A stretch of 54,304 nt of DNA, from the NCBI GenBank assembly GCA_016936575.1, contig JAFGXQ010000206.1:1-54304 (forward strand). Direction: 5' to 3'. Each line of letters begins with the position of its first letter. Position 1 is the first letter of the stretch. Under the pieces are notes generated by a model. It saw nothing but the letters and a program-made list of their open reading frames with translations. It made no database searches and was not told the origin of the DNA. The stretch is from Deltaproteobacteria bacterium. Its GTDB lineage: Bacteria; Myxococcota_A; Polyangia; JAAYKL01. The position numbers were made by a program, and so were the translations under genes. This document shows, in pieces, positions 9,650 through 18,725 of the stretch.

Positions 9650-10032
9650 ACGAGCAAACAAAGCGATTCCCCAAGGCGCACCGGCTGCGAAAACGCTGGC
9701 AATTTTTATCTGTGCAAAACGACGGATACAAAGTCACCAGCCGTTTTTTCATCGGACTTGTTATGCAATCAGCTCTGCCATCGGACGATTCGAATCACGC
9801 TCGCATCGGCATAACAACCACAGGTCGCTACGCAAACGCCGTTGTCCGAAATCGAACAAGGCGTCTGGTGCGGGAAGCGTTTAGACAAGGGTGCATGGCA
9901 ATTCCGAGCGGAATTGACCTTGTAATTATCCCGAAAAAGCACGCGAAGTTCGAAAGTAGCACATCGATATTTCAAGATTTGGCTACCCTCGGAAAACGAG
10001 TGCGGGGATACGTGGAGAAAACAAGTTGCTGA
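9643..10032 (+). CDS. rnpA: Ribonuclease P protein component
   Basis: Protein subunit of RNase P, which removes 5' leaders from pre-tRNAs. The N-terminal pattern [17 protein letters not shown] and the RNA-binding signature [13 protein letters not shown] are diagnostic; the end ([12 protein letters not shown]) fits the last beta strand and helix. Length 129 is normal. It follows rpmH by 15 bases and its TGA overlaps the TTG start of yidD. Confidence 0.96.
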   Translation: MVHEQTKRFPKAHRLRKRWQFLSVQNDGYKVTSRFFIGLVMQSALPSDDSNHARIGITTTGRYANAVVRNRTRRLVREAFRQGCMAIPSGIDLVIIPKKHAKFESSTSIFQDLATLGKRVRGYVEKTSC

Positions 10033-10271
10033 GCAAGCTGTTCATACTTGCGATTCGGTTTTACCAACTGGCCATTTCTCCTTGGCTCGGCCCAAAATGC
10101 AGATTTACGCCCAGCTGTTCTCACTACACCATACAGTGTATTCAACGTTTCGGTGTACTCAAGGGATCATTCCTGGGGCTCAAACGACTGCTTCGCTGCC
10201 ATCCATTCGGCGGTTTCGGATATGATCCGCCGCCAGAACCCCACACTCACATTAATGTAAAGGAAATATAG
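10026..10271 (+). CDS. yidD: Membrane protein insertion efficiency factor YidD
   Basis: Small (81 aa) membrane-associated protein that aids YidC-dependent insertion. The signature is clear: [25 protein letters not shown], then [20 protein letters not shown], with the conserved cysteine pattern. Translation appears to start at TTG 10026, overlapping the end of rnpA by 7 bases, and it ends directly before the yidC ATG, so the three are likely translationally coupled. Confidence 0.95.
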   Translation: MLSKLFILAIRFYQLAISPWLGPKCRFTPSCSHYTIQCIQRFGVLKGSFLGLKRLLRCHPFGGFGYDPPPEPHTHINVKEI

Positions 10272-11960
10272 ATGGACTGGAAAATCCTCGTTGGCGTTAT
10301 CCTATTTTTGTTTGTATTCATGATTTACAGAAGTTGCTCCGACGAAGGTCCGGCCGACTACGATAAAGTTCAGGCGGAACAGCAGAAAGCAAGAACCAAG
10401 GAATTTACTCAGCAGCAGTTGGCCGATCAGGCGCAGAAACGCACTGCCCAGTTGAATGAAGCCCGTAAAAGTCGCGGCAAACGTCAGCCCGAAAAAACCG
10501 CAGTCATTGAAACTGAATTGTTCAGAGCCGAATTGACATCTCTGGGCGGCGCGCTCAAAAGCTACACCCTGAAGGACCACCAGTACATGGAACCGCCGCG
10601 CGATTGGACCACAGGGTTGAAAGACGAAAACGCCAAATTGAAGCACATCAATCTGGTGACCACCAATCCCGATAAAAAATACTGGGCAGCGTTTCCTTTG
10701 CGCTTTCACATCTACGAAGGTCTCGACGGACTGTTGCCGGACGCGGATTTTGAGATTGTAAAAAACACCCGAAAAACAGCAATCTTCCGATATGAGCAGG
10801 AAGGTATTCCGGTAGTTATTTACAAAAAATTCGAAGTGGCAAAAGCCGAACATCCCTACCAAATCTGGCTGACTGTTCGTGTGGTGAACAAGGGAGAACA
10901 GACCATCTCGTTCAGACCCGGCATTATTCAAAGCGGATTTCAACCGGAAGAAGAGGCCGAAAGCGGCATCTTTGCGCCGCAACCAAATCTCATGGTGGGA
11001 GAATGCCTGGCCAACGACGAGATGTTCGCGGAGCCATGGGAAAAAATCGAAGAATCGCACGTGAGCACAAACGTGAAATTCGCAGGAGTCGGGAGCAACT
11101 ATTTCGTCGCCGCCATGATACCCGGTGACGAACACCCCACCACCTGCCGTGTCAGCCAAGAAAACAGCCGCGTCATCCGCGCTGATCTGCAGTGGGGTGA
11201 ACTCGATGTCAAACCGGGCAAAGATATTGTCCTGAAAGTGAAAAACTACATCGGCCCTAAAAAATATCAGATTCTTGAAACCGTGGGACACAATCTGGAA
11301 AAATCTGTCGATTACGGATGGTTCGCGCCGATTTCTCGCGTCCTGCTGTGGCTGCTATTTAAATTCCAGGCGTACGTGGTGAACTGGGGTATTGCCATTA
11401 TTCTCCTGACGGTTCTCATCAAACTGGCGCTCATCCCACTGACCAATAAGAGTTTTAAATCATCAAATGCCATGAAGGCCCTCAAGCCCGAAATGGATAA
11501 ACTGAACGAAAAATACAAAGACGACCCACAGGAAAAACAGAAAGCCATTATGGCGCTGTACAAATCTAAAGGGGTTAATCCGCTGGGCGGCTGCCTGCCG
11601 ATGGTACTGCAGATGCCCATTTGGTTTGCCCTGTTCAGAACACTACGAAGTTCGCCGGAACTGTACCGCGCACCGTTTTTCGGATGGATTACCGATCTTT
11701 CCGATGCGGACCCCTACTTCATCACACCGCTGGTGATGGGGGCGATGATGTTCGTGCAGCAGAAAATGATGCCCGTCGCAGGCGATAACGCCCAGGCCAA
11801 AATGATGCTGTACTTCATGCCGATTATGTTCACCGTAATGATGGCATTTTTGCCCTCCGGACTCACGTTGTATATACTCGTGAATACTGTGTTGTCGATT
11901 CTTCACCAATGGATTCTCAAAAAGAGAAGCGACGCCCAGGCCGCAGTGCCGGCGAAGTAG
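10272..11960 (+). CDS. yidC: Membrane protein insertase YidC
   Basis: Inserts proteins into the inner membrane, alone or with SecYEG. The 562-residue length and plan are those of Gram-negative YidC: an N-terminal membrane anchor (ILVGVILFLFVFMIY), a long Gln/Lys linker, a periplasmic beta-sandwich domain (residues of about 65-350), then the conserved five-helix Oxa1 core beginning GWFAPISRVLLWLLF and including MPIWFALFRTLRSSPEL and AFLPSGLTLYILVNTVLSI. ATG follows the yidD stop with no gap. Confidence 0.97.
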   Translation: MDWKILVGVILFLFVFMIYRSCSDEGPADYDKVQAEQQKARTKEFTQQQLADQAQKRTAQLNEARKSRGKRQPEKTAVIETELFRAELTSLGGALKSYTLKDHQYMEPPRDWTTGLKDENAKLKHINLVTTNPDKKYWAAFPLRFHIYEGLDGLLPDADFEIVKNTRKTAIFRYEQEGIPVVIYKKFEVAKAEHPYQIWLTVRVVNKGEQTISFRPGIIQSGFQPEEEAESGIFAPQPNLMVGECLANDEMFAEPWEKIEESHVSTNVKFAGVGSNYFVAAMIPGDEHPTTCRVSQENSRVIRADLQWGELDVKPGKDIVLKVKNYIGPKKYQILETVGHNLEKSVDYGWFAPISRVLLWLLFKFQAYVVNWGIAIILLTVLIKLALIPLTNKSFKSSNAMKALKPEMDKLNEKYKDDPQEKQKAIMALYKSKGVNPLGGCLPMVLQMPIWFALFRTLRSSPELYRAPFFGWITDLSDADPYFITPLVMGAMMFVQQKMMPVAGDNAQAKMMLYFMPIMFTVMMAFLPSGLTLYILVNTVLSILHQWILKKRSDAQAAVPAK

Positions 11961-11997
11961 CGAGCGTTACTGTCCTCGCAGCATGAAGGAGTTCCAA

Positions 11998-12477
11998 TTG
12001 TCAACCGAAACCACTAATACCGACTTCGATATCTGGCTCGAAGAATTTTTAACCGGATTGCTTGATCGCACCGGACTTGACGTGTGGGTATCTGAAATGG
12101 ATATCGACGAAAATACTCAAACCTACACCGTTCAACTCGACGGCGACGACAAAGCTCGTGCCATCGGCCGCGAAGGTCAAATGCTCAACTCACTGCAGCA
12201 TCTGGCCATATCCGCGGCCGCCAACCGAGGCGTACATGAGGTGCGCATTGTCATCGACGTGGACGGCTACCGAAACCGGCGCGATTCCAAACTCATCGAA
12301 GATGCTGAATATCTGGCCAACGAAGCCATCTCCACCGGAGAACCCATCGAAATGGAGCCTATGTGCGCCCGGGATCGCCGCTTGGTTCATATGATTGTCT
12401 CAAAAATGGATGGGGTAAAAAGCGAAAGCTTCGGTCAGGGACGCGACCGATTTGTGCGACTCATTCCCCGTCGATAA
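11998..12477 (+). CDS. jag: KH-R3H RNA-binding protein Jag/KhpB
   Basis: Cytoplasmic RNA-binding protein usually encoded after yidC. It has a KH-like part (VQLDGDDKARAIGREGQMLNSLQHL) and a C-terminal R3H domain (PMCARDRRLVHMIVSKMDGV, ending GRDRFVRLIPRR). The N-terminal Jag domain present in many homologues is absent or very short. Start choice: an ATG exists at 11983 without a ribosome binding site, but AAGGAG (11986-11991) lies 6 bases before TTG 11998, which I prefer, giving 159 residues. Confidence 0.92.
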   Translation: MSTETTNTDFDIWLEEFLTGLLDRTGLDVWVSEMDIDENTQTYTVQLDGDDKARAIGREGQMLNSLQHLAISAAANRGVHEVRIVIDVDGYRNRRDSKLIEDAEYLANEAISTGEPIEMEPMCARDRRLVHMIVSKMDGVKSESFGQGRDRFVRLIPRR

Positions 12478-12512
12478 GTCGTCGTCCCCTGGTTGGACGC
12501 AAACCGATTGCC

Positions 12513-12722
12513 ATGACTGACCTGACCAAAGATGCCCTGTTCGGCGCCGCTGTTCTGAAACTGTCCTTTCAGCTGAAAGATATGTTGAAAACACCCGGAT
12601 TCACCTTCGTGTACAACGGAACGCTCCGAGAGTTAGGAGTCACTGACAGTCAGGTGGACCAATACATATCAGAGAATCGCGACGCTCTCATCGCCCACAT
12701 CGAGCAGTCAGGGATCAAATGA
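12513..12722 (+). CDS. Small hypothetical protein between jag and mnmE (69 aa)
   Basis: I do not recognise this protein. It starts MTDLTKDALFGAAVLKL and is compact and mixed-charge, with no signal peptide, membrane segment or cysteines; helix, strand (GFTFVYNGT) and helix seem likely. Its TGA overlaps the mnmE ATG as ATGA, and the position inside a conserved housekeeping operon supports it being real. No Shine-Dalgarno sequence is visible before ATG 12513; an upstream in-frame start inside jag is possible but would give an unconvincing extension. Confidence 0.7.
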   Translation: MTDLTKDALFGAAVLKLSFQLKDMLKTPGFTFVYNGTLRELGVTDSQVDQYISENRDALIAHIEQSGIK

Positions 12723-14074
12723 CCGATACCATCAGTGCCATTGCCACGGCGACGGGGAATGCCGCATTGGGCATCATCCGCATCAGCGGACCGGATGCGA
12801 AAGCAGTGCTGCGACGAATTGTTCCAGGCGCAACGGCACATCGCTTTCCACGTAAGATTCGGTACGGCAAAGCAGTTGACGTCGATACCGGTACCCTCAT
12901 CGATGATGTCCTCTGCTTTTATTCGCCCGGCCCCAACACTGCCACCGGAGAAGATACCGCGGAAATACACGGCCACGGCGGAATGCTGGTGTTGAACCGG
13001 TTATTGCAACAAACGTTCAATGCCGGTGCGCGTCTGGCTGAACCCGGAGAATTCACACGCCGAGCATACACCAACGGCAGAATGGACCTGACCCAGGCAG
13101 AGGCGGTTATGGCGCTCATCGGCGCCAAATCCGAACGCGCCGCGCAAACCGCCGCCAGGCAGTTGAACGGTTCCATCGGCCGAGAGCTGGCCGCCGAGTA
13201 TGAACAAGTCACCACAATTGCAGCGGCGCTCGAAACCTGTCTCGATTTTCCGGACGAAGATCTTCCCGATGAACAAAACGCTGAATTTGTGTCACAACTT
13301 GACGATGTATGCGAGAAACTGACTCATGCGGTTCAGTCCTATCGCATGGGGCAATTGCTGACCAAAGGTGCCAAAGTGGTTATTGCGGGCCCATCGAATG
13401 CAGGCAAATCCAGTCTGCTAAACGCACTCATCAGAGAAGACAAGGCATTGGTGGACAGCGTTCCGGGTACCACCCGCGACATTGTTGAGGCGTCTTATGA
13501 AATTGATGGTATTCCCATTACCTTCCTCGACACCGCCGGTTTGCGTTTCGGCGCACAGAAAGTGGAGCAGATGGGAATGGCGAAATCGAAGCAGGCGATT
13601 GACACCGCCGATCTGATACTGATTGTGTTGGACGGTGCGGAAGAACTCGAAATACAATCCGACATACAGCAGATACTCGACGCAAACGCCGGTCGCACAG
13701 TTATCGTACTTAATAAAAGTGACAAGGCGACATTTTCTGCCAAGCGTTTTTCCTTTATTGATCAGCCGGTTGTTTCCATCAGCGTGCAGAAGCATCATAA
13801 TCTGGAAGCGCTGCAGCATCAGATGCGAAACTATCTTGTATCTGAGCAGGTCTCACCCGACCTGATTCTCACCACCGCCCGGCAGCTGAACGCGGTGGAA
13901 ACAGCGCTGACTCACACCAAGACTGCCATGCGGACTCTTGCCGAAAACGGTGAACCCGAACTCGCCGCAGCCGATATTCGCTGGGCGCGGGAAGCGCTGG
14001 CAGGCCTTTGGGGAAAACACGCCATGACCGACGTCATTGACACCATTTTCTCCTCTTTTTGTCTGGGCAAATAG
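12719..14074 (+). CDS. mnmE: tRNA modification GTPase MnmE
   Basis: With MnmG, makes the 5-carboxymethylaminomethyl modification of uridine 34 in tRNAs. All parts are present in 451 residues: the N-terminal folate-binding domain (TISAIATATGNAALGIIRISGP), helical domain (GEFTRRAYTNGRMDLTQAEAV), G domain with G1 GPSNAGKSSL, G3 DTAGL and G4 NKSD, and the C-terminal FSSFCLGK with the functional cysteine. It overlaps the previous small ORF by 4 bases. mnmG does not follow here; the next gene is convergent. Confidence 0.97.
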   Translation: MTDTISAIATATGNAALGIIRISGPDAKAVLRRIVPGATAHRFPRKIRYGKAVDVDTGTLIDDVLCFYSPGPNTATGEDTAEIHGHGGMLVLNRLLQQTFNAGARLAEPGEFTRRAYTNGRMDLTQAEAVMALIGAKSERAAQTAARQLNGSIGRELAAEYEQVTTIAAALETCLDFPDEDLPDEQNAEFVSQLDDVCEKLTHAVQSYRMGQLLTKGAKVVIAGPSNAGKSSLLNALIREDKALVDSVPGTTRDIVEASYEIDGIPITFLDTAGLRFGAQKVEQMGMAKSKQAIDTADLILIVLDGAEELEIQSDIQQILDANAGRTVIVLNKSDKATFSAKRFSFIDQPVVSISVQKHHNLEALQHQMRNYLVSEQVSPDLILTTARQLNAVETALTHTKTAMRTLAENGEPELAAADIRWAREALAGLWGKHAMTDVIDTIFSSFCLGK

Positions 14075-14097
14075 ACAAATCGTCGGTGTCTCAACAT

Positions 14098-15903
14098 TCA
14101 GCGCTGTCGCTTCTTCTGCAGATAGCGAAGGTTCTGTCGCGCTTCAGGATTGTCCGGTTCCAGCGTCAGTACACGTTGATACGCGGATGCCGCTTTGTCA
14201 TACTGCTGAACAGCAACATACGTGTTGGCCAGATTCATCCATACCATCGGGGACTGCGCATTCAATCGGGCTGCCCGCTGAAAATGCGCCAGGGCGTCGC
14301 TGTACCGATGCACCATCGCCAGGGCGTTTCCCAAATCATTGTGCGCCTTCTCGTATTCGGGTCGAAACTGAACCGCTTTCTGAAACGCCGCTATCGCCCC
14401 ATCGGGGTTTCCAAGGGACAATAGACTGCTGCCCAAATTGTATTGATACGAGGCGTTTTCGGGTGCCTGTTGGACCGCTCGCTGAAAGGATGAGGCCGCC
14501 GCCGCCTCGTCTCCCAGCGCGCTATACGCGATTCCCACTCCATTATGCGCTCTGGGGTTAAGCGGCACCTTCTGAACCGTATCGCTCCAAATGCACATCG
14601 CCGAAGAATAGTCGTTGTTTCGGCTTACGGTTCGAACCATGAGCAGCGGAGCCAGACACACCACTGCAATCCACCATCGCCGTTGCAGTACGTAATGCAA
14701 CAGCAGCACCACAGCGACAATTACGGAAATGAGCGGAAGATACATGCGATGTTCCGCAAGGGTTTGCGACGTCAGCGGCAGAATGCTGGAGCTGGGGGCC
14801 AGAATGACAAAAAACCAGATGCCCAAAAATCCGAGCTGCGACTTTCGAAAAAGTACCCACACGGTTGCGCCGACCAGTGCGACCAACAATACAGCCCCGG
14901 GAATCACTTTGATCGGAGATACGACAATCGCATTTCCGTAATCAAACACCAAATTCACCGGCCAAAACGCCAGACCCAAATACCTCGGAATACCGGCGCA
15001 CTGCGTGCACAGATACTGCCACCACGATATTCCCAAGTCAAAACCAACCGTCTGGTTGCGACCTTCAGTATGAAACACCAGGTACAGCAGCAGTCCGTAT
15101 GTTGCAAAGAGCGAAACATAAAACCACTTTCGTTTCCCCCACAATTGCGACGCCCGCTCCGCGACAAACAACCGGTCATAAATAACAAGTAACACCGGAC
15201 ATACCGCCGTTATTTCTTTACTGGCCGTTCCGAGCAGACAGCTCCCCACAGCAATACCCAGCCAGAGTCGTATGCTTTTACTCTCCAGCGAACGGAGGAA
15301 ACCATAGAAAGTTCCCAGCATGAACATTCCCGCCATCGATTCGTTTCGTTGAACCACCGCGGTGACCGACTCGGTCAACAACGGATGCACCGACCACAGC
15401 AGCGCGACAGCCCCGGCGAGATGTGCTGCATGACCGCGTAAAGGCACGGACGACGCTCGCAAAAACGTTCGGCGCAACACGCCAAACAACAGCAACGATG
15501 CAAACAGATGAATCAACAGATTGGTTGCGTGGTACCCCCTGACATCCGTATCGAATGCAGCATGATTCAGCGCAAAAGACGCATTCACCAGCGGACGGCC
15601 GACGGCGCCGGTAGCACTGAGGGGCGGAAAAAAAATCGCGGACACATCCGACATATCCTGTATAGAAGGATTTTCCACAATCGCCTGAATATCGTCAAAC
15701 ACAAACGGCCCGTTAAAACTGTTGTAATAGGCGATGCACGCACAAATACAGATAATTGCAGGTATTGCCAACAGATGCCGCCTGCTGCTGGAAATACGCC
15801 GAGCGTCAGGGGCTGGATTGAATACCGATTGGGTGGAAGGCGAAACCGCCTCTGTTTCTCTACTAGGACGCGAAGTACGCTTTTTTTTTTGTTTACCGGC
15901 CAT
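14098..15903 (-). CDS. Polytopic membrane protein with C-terminal TPRs (TMTC/GT-C-like)
   Basis: Probably a GT-C fold membrane protein related to TMTC/DUF1736 proteins. After a basic N-tail comes a first membrane segment and a lumenal-type acidic motif (FNGPFVFDDIQAIVENP), as in lipid-sugar-dependent glycosyltransferases. About ten hydrophobic segments follow (for example LAGAVALLWSVHPLLTESV), and residues of about 455-600 form four TPRs (NGVGIAYSALGDEAAAASSF; YNLGSSLLSLGNPDGAIAAF). I start at ATG 15903; ATG 15963 is possible, and neither has a clear ribosome binding site. A run of ten A residues lies at codons 5-8 (KQKKKR). Substrate unknown. Confidence 0.8.
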   Translation of the reverse strand: MAGKQKKKRTSRPSRETEAVSPSTQSVFNPAPDARRISSSRRHLLAIPAIICICACIAYYNSFNGPFVFDDIQAIVENPSIQDMSDVSAIFFPPLSATGAVGRPLVNASFALNHAAFDTDVRGYHATNLLIHLFASLLLFGVLRRTFLRASSVPLRGHAAHLAGAVALLWSVHPLLTESVTAVVQRNESMAGMFMLGTFYGFLRSLESKSIRLWLGIAVGSCLLGTASKEITAVCPVLLVIYDRLFVAERASQLWGKRKWFYVSLFATYGLLLYLVFHTEGRNQTVGFDLGISWWQYLCTQCAGIPRYLGLAFWPVNLVFDYGNAIVVSPIKVIPGAVLLVALVGATVWVLFRKSQLGFLGIWFFVILAPSSSILPLTSQTLAEHRMYLPLISVIVAVVLLLHYVLQRRWWIAVVCLAPLLMVRTVSRNNDYSSAMCIWSDTVQKVPLNPRAHNGVGIAYSALGDEAAAASSFQRAVQQAPENASYQYNLGSSLLSLGNPDGAIAAFQKAVQFRPEYEKAHNDLGNALAMVHRYSDALAHFQRAARLNAQSPMVWMNLANTYVAVQQYDKAASAYQRVLTLEPDNPEARQNLRYLQKKRQR

Positions 15904-16144
15904 GAGCTGAGCAGTGTCCAATCTTTTGCCAAACAGGTCAAGCGAACACATCAGGGCAACCATATGGTTTTATCCCAAAAAAAATTACAGTTTTTCCAAG
16001 TACCGCCGACAATACCAGTGGAAACCGGCTGCGGTTGCAGTTCACATTGGAAGTGAGCGCTTATCGCAACTGCGACACGAACGTCTCGCGATTCTTCCCA
16101 GCCTTTCATGTATATCGATTTGAACAACCCAAAGGGACCCGTAC

Positions 16145-16864
16145 ATGCAAACCGGACAAATCATTATTGGAAACCGCAAAGATACGCCCAGCAACGCCAT
16201 TTTCATCCCGTTTTCAGGCGCCGTTGCATTGTCACAGGCGCCTCAAACCACGGAGCAACGCATCACCGACCTGGTGTCATTCGTTCACAAACAGACCGGA
16301 CCGAACTACAGCGCGCAGGAAATCGTCGCATCGCTACTATTTCAACTGGATTTCCACTCCACCCACACGGGAAGCCACTCCAGAAAAGTCGCGTCCGCCA
16401 GCTACGCGTTATTCAGCGCCTTTGAAAACAACGAATTTCGACTGAATCAACTTTACACCGCCGCCCTGCTGCACGATGTGGGCAAGCTGGCGGTCTCCAC
16501 CCAGATTCTGGAAAAAAAATCGAAGTTAACTTCCGCAGAACGCAAATACATTCAAAACCACCCCATTTTCACCGAAATCATTCTGGCGGCGTTTCCGATT
16601 TTCGACCCCATTCGAAAATGGGCCGCCATGCACCATGAGCATCTCAACGGCACCGGATATCCCTACGGACGGATGAGAAACAAAATTCCGTTTGAAGCCC
16701 GAATCATCACCGTTGCAGACATATTTGTGGCGCTGACCGAAGATCGCCCGTACCGCCGCGGACTGGCAGCTTCCACTGCGATTCACAAATTGCACACCCT
16801 GGCCAACGAAGACATACTCGATTCGAAAATCGTTAAAATCGCATCAGAAACACTGCTGTCGTAG
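16145..16864 (+). CDS. HD-GYP-type phosphohydrolase (probable cyclic-di-GMP phosphodiesterase)
   Basis: A 239-residue cytoplasmic protein. The HD-GYP hallmarks are visible: a first His in FHSTHTGSHSRKVA, the HD pair in LLHDVGKLAVS, the downstream MHHEHLNGTGYPYG (HHE and GYP), and the metal-site Asp in ARIITVADIFVALTEDRPYR. The N-terminal 60 residues hold no recognisable sensor domain. AAGGGA lies about 8 bases before ATG 16145. It is divergently placed from the TPR membrane gene. Family is confident; cleavage of c-di-GMP rather than another cyclic dinucleotide is inferred from the GYP motif. Confidence 0.85.
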   Translation: MQTGQIIIGNRKDTPSNAIFIPFSGAVALSQAPQTTEQRITDLVSFVHKQTGPNYSAQEIVASLLFQLDFHSTHTGSHSRKVASASYALFSAFENNEFRLNQLYTAALLHDVGKLAVSTQILEKKSKLTSAERKYIQNHPIFTEIILAAFPIFDPIRKWAAMHHEHLNGTGYPYGRMRNKIPFEARIITVADIFVALTEDRPYRRGLAASTAIHKLHTLANEDILDSKIVKIASETLLS

Positions 16865-16957
16865 AAAGAGTTTATTTCGAATTCATGCGGGCTATCTATA
16901 CGCCTCCCGCAACGTGTGCTACACTATGCGGCAACACATTCCAACAAGGGAGGTCTC

Positions 16958-17833
16958 ATGAAGTACTTGGTCATCAATCTTTGTTGTATCGCTGCTTTGG
17001 CCGGTTGCGGAGGTAATGCGGGGAACACCGCGTCAACTGCCGACAACGCCGGCGGCGACGGAACAACCGGCGACCAACCAGTGGCCGGCCAGGACGATTT
17101 CGGTATGCGGGAAGGGGATGCTTCCGGTGGCGGCGTCAATGGATCAAAACTCACTCCCACAACCACCGAAGCCGTGCTGAAACTCATTGTAAAAACCGAA
17201 ACCGATGAACCGGTTACCGGCATTGTGGTAAAAGGCGTTTCCACCGACGGTCATAAATTCTATACCCCGGAAACTGATTCCACCGGCTACACAGAAGTGA
17301 TGGTTCCCATCGGCGCCCAGTTCACACTGACGTATCTATCTCTTTTTCAGGATGAAGTCAGCAAACAGACCTCCATCCCGAACGAGCCGCATGTAACTAT
17401 GAAGCTGACATTGACGTACACCCCACTCAAGCCCAAACCGATTGAGGCGCCCGATGACGGCAAACTCATAGAACAGAAGGAATACAGCGAGCCTACACTC
17501 ATTCTTGAAGGGGTTGAATTTGATACTGCCAAAGCAACGTTGCGCCCATCGTCCTACGAGCACCTGGAGCCGGTGATTGAATTCCTGACGTACAAACCCA
17601 GCGCCATGATTGAACTGTCCGGCCATACGGACAACGAGGGCAAACCCAAAAAGAATCTGAAGCTGTCCGAGGATCGCGCCAACGCGGTACGCGACTATCT
17701 GATTTCGAAAGGTATCGACGGAAATCGAATTATCGCAGTCGGATACGGCCAGGAACGCCCCATTGCCAGCAACGACACCGAAGCCGGACGTCAGCTAAAT
17801 CGCCGTACCGAAGCCAAAGAGATCGGCAAATAG
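16958..17833 (+). CDS. OmpA-family peptidoglycan-associated lipoprotein
   Basis: Start at ATG 16958 with AAGGGAGG about 6 bases upstream; the product begins MKYLVINLCCIAALAGCGG, a lipoprotein signal with lipobox LAGC. A Gly/Asp-rich linker is followed by a carboxypeptidase-regulatory-like domain (LIVKTETDEPVTGIVVKGV..STGYTEVMV, residues of about 68-135). Residues of about 180-291 form an OmpA/MotB domain (GVEFDTAKATLRPSSYEHL; IELSGHTDNEG; LSEDRANAVRDYLISKGID; RQLNRRTE). It likely tethers the outer membrane to peptidoglycan. The final strand after NRRTE is short (AKEIGK). Confidence 0.88.
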   Translation: MKYLVINLCCIAALAGCGGNAGNTASTADNAGGDGTTGDQPVAGQDDFGMREGDASGGGVNGSKLTPTTTEAVLKLIVKTETDEPVTGIVVKGVSTDGHKFYTPETDSTGYTEVMVPIGAQFTLTYLSLFQDEVSKQTSIPNEPHVTMKLTLTYTPLKPKPIEAPDDGKLIEQKEYSEPTLILEGVEFDTAKATLRPSSYEHLEPVIEFLTYKPSAMIELSGHTDNEGKPKKNLKLSEDRANAVRDYLISKGIDGNRIIAVGYGQERPIASNDTEAGRQLNRRTEAKEIGK

Positions 17834-17903
17834 ATTCGTTATTAACATAATACTATACCAACAACACAAATCTCGTTCTGAAAATCGTGGCATCTTTCAA
17901 GGG

Positions 17904-18159
17904 ATGTCTGTTCAAGAACATTCCTGTTCAAACTGTTTCTATTTTTAACTGTCTGGATGGACCAGGGGTGTGGACGCGTCGGCTACGAACTTATTGAAAT
18001 CGATTCAGCCACAACGTATCCGTTCCGCCCGGCGAGACCGGATGATGGAAACCGTCTATCGCAGTACTACCTGCAGATACGCGACCCCTGGAGGGCAACG
18101 AGCAGGACTATCCATTTACCAGTGAATCGGTTTTCTGTACAGCGACGCTGCGCCCCTGA
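17904..18159 (+). pseudogene. Frameshifted remnant of a small lipoprotein gene
   Basis: The 354-base gap after the OmpA gene is not empty. One frame is open from 17882 and reads a hydrophobic stretch followed by DQGCGRVGYELIEIDSAT, which resembles the CGRVGY start of mature myxobacterial-type lipoproteins. It has no start codon in frame; ATG 17904, with AAGGG just before it, is in another frame. Further on, the continuation DYPFTSESVFCTATLRP and a TGA (18157-18159) is reached only by shifting frame at the CCCC run near 18083. At least two indels would be needed for an intact gene of about 80 codons. Confidence 0.4.
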
Positions 18160-18187
18160 CCCGCACAATCGACCCAATATTCCGGTT

Positions 18188-18616
18188 TCAAAAAATCACT
18201 TCTTTTCTCGGATACTCAAAATTCATCTGCATCGTCCAGGCGTCTGCCACACAGCTCTGAATATGAAATACACGCATCATTCTGTAGCCGCGCTCTGCCA
18301 CCCACGGTTTCAAAAATTCGCGACCTGGTGTATTCACAATTTTTTCTTTCAATGCCTGATCATCCAATTCCACTGCACATCCACGAACCCGTATCTGAAT
18401 GAAATTTTTCATATCTACAAAAGATACTTCCACTTTCGGCTGATGCTTTAACTGCCTGTACAAATCTTTGTGTTCAGCTGTATGAAAAATAATTCCGTCT
18501 TTATCTGCGGAATACATCATCATACCTCGGGTGTGCGGTTGTCCCTGTTCATCCACCGTAGCAAGTTGCATCGCGGGATTATTTGTCATCAGTTGAATGA
18601 TTTCATCTTTTGTCAT
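18188..18616 (-). CDS. Pyridoxamine 5'-phosphate oxidase-fold (flavin-binding) family protein
   Basis: A 142-residue single-domain split-barrel protein. Features: TKDEIIQLMTNNPAMQLATV at the N-terminus, then GQPHTRGMMMYSADKDGIIF and VEVSFVDMKNFIQIRVRG, the usual barrel strands of small PNPOx-like FMN or F420 proteins; the end is MNFEYPRKEVIF. ATG 18616 has GGGAGG 6 bases upstream. It lies 109 bases downstream of a marR gene on the same strand and is separated from it by a candidate operator palindrome, so MarR control is plausible. Substrate unknown. Confidence 0.8.
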   Translation of the reverse strand: MTKDEIIQLMTNNPAMQLATVDEQGQPHTRGMMMYSADKDGIIFHTAEHKDLYRQLKHQPKVEVSFVDMKNFIQIRVRGCAVELDDQALKEKIVNTPGREFLKPWVAERGYRMMRVFHIQSCVADAWTMQMNFEYPRKEVIF

Positions 18617-18645
18617 AAGCGCCTCCCAACGCAATTCATTAATTA

Positions 18646-18655
18646 GTATGCATAC
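18646..18655. promoter_or_regulatory. Palindrome GTATGCATAC in front of the PNPOx-like gene (candidate MarR operator)
   Basis: A perfect 10-bp palindrome lies 30 bases upstream of ATG 18616. On the minus strand a TTGACG box stands about 20 bases further up, so the palindrome overlaps where a -10 element would be. Assignment to the neighbouring MarR protein is inference from position. Confidence 0.35.
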
Positions 18656-18725
18656 CTACTATTATTCCTGCGCCACGTCAAGGGGAAAATTGCAGCGCCC
18701 CCCGGTTATCATGCGCTTCCTCCAG

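Noticed and set aside
17957-18451. Plus-strand ORF of 164 codons across the PNPOx-like gene
   Set aside because: Its first third overlaps the lipoprotein fossil but the rest is antisense to the PNPOx-like gene; it is not a single real gene.
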